This document shows, in pieces, positions 12,647-13,889 of a stretch of 13,889 nucleotides of DNA (position 1 is its first letter; the number at the start of each line of letters is the position of its first letter). Source of the DNA: Actinomycetota bacterium (GTDB lineage Bacteria > Actinomycetota > Thermoleophilia > Solirubrobacterales > Solirubrobacteraceae). Location of the stretch: contig CAJCIJ010000176.1 in the NCBI GenBank assembly GCA_903970315.1, positions 1-13,889 of the forward strand. The letters are read 5' to 3'. The notes under the pieces were generated by a model. It did no database searches. It was not told where the DNA came from and worked only from the letters and a program-made list of their open reading frames with translations. The position numbers and the translations under genes are program-made.

Positions 12647-13889
12647 ATGACAATGACCTTTGCTGAGTTGGGCCTGTCCGCCGACACTCTTGCCGCCCTG
12701 GAGCAGGTGGGCTATACGGCTCCCAGCCCGATCCAGGAGCAGGCCATCCCGCCGCTGCTTGGCGGACGCGATGTGATTGGTCAGGCGCAGACCGGCACCG
12801 GCAAGACCGCAGCTTTCGGCCTGCCCATCATGGAGTACATCCAGCGCGACCTGGGAGAGGTTCAGGCGCTTGTGCTCACGCCCACGCGCGAGCTGTGCAT
12901 TCAGGTCACCCAGGCGCTGCGGGTCTACGGGGCTACGCGCAACGTCAACGTCGTGGCGGTCTTCGGTGGCGCGCCCATCCGCAACCAGGAGGCCCAGCTG
13001 CGGGCCGGTGGCCAGGTCGTCGTGGGCACCGTGGGACGGGTTCTGGACCTGGTGACGCGCAGCTCGCTGGTCTTGCACGACTGCCGCTTCGTCGTCTTGG
13101 ACGAGGCCGACGAGATGCTCGACCTGGGCTTCCTGGAGGATGTCGAGAAGATCCTGGCGCGAACTCCCAACGGGCGCCAGACGGCGCTGTTCTCGGCGAC
13201 TGTCCCCACCGAGATCCGCGGCCTTGCCGACCGCTACCTGTATGACCCACTCGTGGTCCGGGTGGAGGCGCCCACGCTGACAATCGACACCGTCGAGCAG
13301 TTCCAGCTCACGGTGTCGGCGTCAAACAAGGAAGCCAAGCTCATCGAGGTGCTGCGCGCCGAGCGTCCCGAGCAGGCGATCGTGTTCGTGCGCACCAAGA
13401 TGCGTTGCGAGCGGCTCTTTCGCACCCTTCGCGACCAGGGCACCGACGTCCGGGCGTTGCACGGCGACATGACCCAGGGCGCCCGCGACGGGGTGATGCT
13501 GGCGTTCAAGAGCGGCCGGCTACCGCTGCTGATAGCCACCGACGTGGCCTCGCGCGGCCTCGACATCTCGACTGTGACCCACGTGATCAACTTCGATGTG
13601 CCCGTCAGTCCCGATGTCTACGTGCACCGCATCGGGCGCACCGGGAGGGTCGGCCGATCCGGCCGCGCGATCACGTTCGTCGAGCCCCGTCAGGCGCCCG
13701 CCCTGGAGGCGATCGAAAAGCACATTGGCATGAGTATCGCGCAGTGGTCAGAGGGCGCCCACGCCGAGGCTCCGCCGGTCAAGGCACCTCCGCGCAGGCA
13801 CGAGAAGCCCCACGTGGCGCGCCCCGCTGACGAGCCCAAGCAGCGGCTGGTGGTCTCCGGCGGTCGCGCCGGCGGGATTGATGTGGCGG
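12647..13889 (+). CDS. DEAD-box RNA helicase, cut by the right edge
   Basis: From the ATG at 12647, 414 codons are open to the edge. This is an ATP-dependent RNA helicase of the DeaD/CshA kind, used in RNA unfolding, ribosome assembly or decay. Motifs in order: Q motif (FAELGLS, then GYTAPSPIQ, 5-30), Walker A AQTGTGKT (47-54), PTREL (79-83), GG (107-108), TVGR (128-131, where TPGR is the norm), DEAD (152-155), SAT (183-185), the second RecA domain with IVFVRTK (245-251), HGDM (272-275), ATDVASRGLD (297-306) and HRIGRTGR (327-334). A Pro/Ala/Lys/Arg/His linker (370-398) precedes RLVVSGGRAGGIDVA, which looks like the start of a DbpA-type RNA-binding domain, but only its first residues are in view. 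A second in-frame ATG (12653) is an alternative start. Confidence 0.94.
   Translation, partial: MTMTFAELGLSADTLAALEQVGYTAPSPIQEQAIPPLLGGRDVIGQAQTGTGKTAAFGLPIMEYIQRDLGEVQALVLTPTRELCIQVTQALRVYGATRNVNVVAVFGGAPIRNQEAQLRAGGQVVVGTVGRVLDLVTRSSLVLHDCRFVVLDEADEMLDLGFLEDVEKILARTPNGRQTALFSATVPTEIRGLADRYLYDPLVVRVEAPTLTIDTVEQFQLTVSASNKEAKLIEVLRAERPEQAIVFVRTKMRCERLFRTLRDQGTDVRALHGDMTQGARDGVMLAFKSGRLPLLIATDVASRGLDISTVTHVINFDVPVSPDVYVHRIGRTGRVGRSGRAITFVEPRQAPALEAIEKHIGMSIAQWSEGAHAEAPPVKAPPRRHEKPHVARPADEPKQRLVVSGGRAGGIDVA

Noticed and set aside
1..13889. Mobile elements, defence genes, toxin-antitoxin pairs, tRNA or rRNA genes
   Set aside because: I looked for transposase or integrase motifs, terminal inverted repeats, cloverleaf-like segments and small toxin-antitoxin gene pairs, and saw none that I could support.

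Overview
This window reads as a stretch of ordinary chromosome from a high-GC bacterium, most likely an actinobacterium. The evidence is the strong G/C bias at third codon positions, frequent GTG starts, -10-only promoters of the TANNNT type, and a dCTP deaminase of the bifunctional dUMP-forming kind found in Actinobacteria. A deep-branching class such as Thermoleophilia is my guess and not something the sequence proves. I see no insertion sequence, phage gene, tRNA, rRNA or CRISPR array. The window is gene-dense: the longest gene-free gap is the roughly 140 bases between the YgjP-like gene and gltA.

Layout from left to right. The 5' end of an unrecognised minus-strand gene runs off the left edge (1-203). 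Next come a ketopantoate reductase (panE, +), then two small minus-strand genes of unknown function (112 and 147 aa), a divergent metallo-beta-lactamase-fold (MBL) hydrolase (+) and an ABC1/UbiB-family kinase-like protein (+). The minus strand then carries pyruvate kinase and, just upstream of it, a second MBL hydrolase. A third MBL hydrolase is divergent from the second and is followed by metF (methylenetetrahydrofolate reductase) and a YgjP-like metallopeptidase, all on the plus strand. The minus strand then holds gltA (citrate synthase), dcd and a PfkB-family kinase. A DEAD-box RNA helicase (+) is cut by the right edge.

The genes belong to central metabolism (pyruvate kinase, citrate synthase, pantothenate and one-carbon folate metabolism, dNTP balance) with three MBL-fold hydrolases between them. 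They do not form one pathway. The compact units visible are PfkB-dcd (end to end with no gap), MBL-pyruvate kinase (17-base gap) and the 147-aa/112-aa pair (23-base gap). Two convergent pairs overlap at their stop codons.

I did not find a clear new multi-gene system. The features most worth a second look are these. A TANNNT hexamer lies 6-10 bases before eight starts, suggesting widespread leaderless transcription. A perfect 16-bp palindrome overlaps the metF promoter. An inverted repeat lies between two divergent MBL genes. The helicase has TVGR where TPGR is expected. The pyruvate kinase carries the residues of the K+-independent class. The small unknown 147-aa/112-aa pair is the best candidate for something undescribed.
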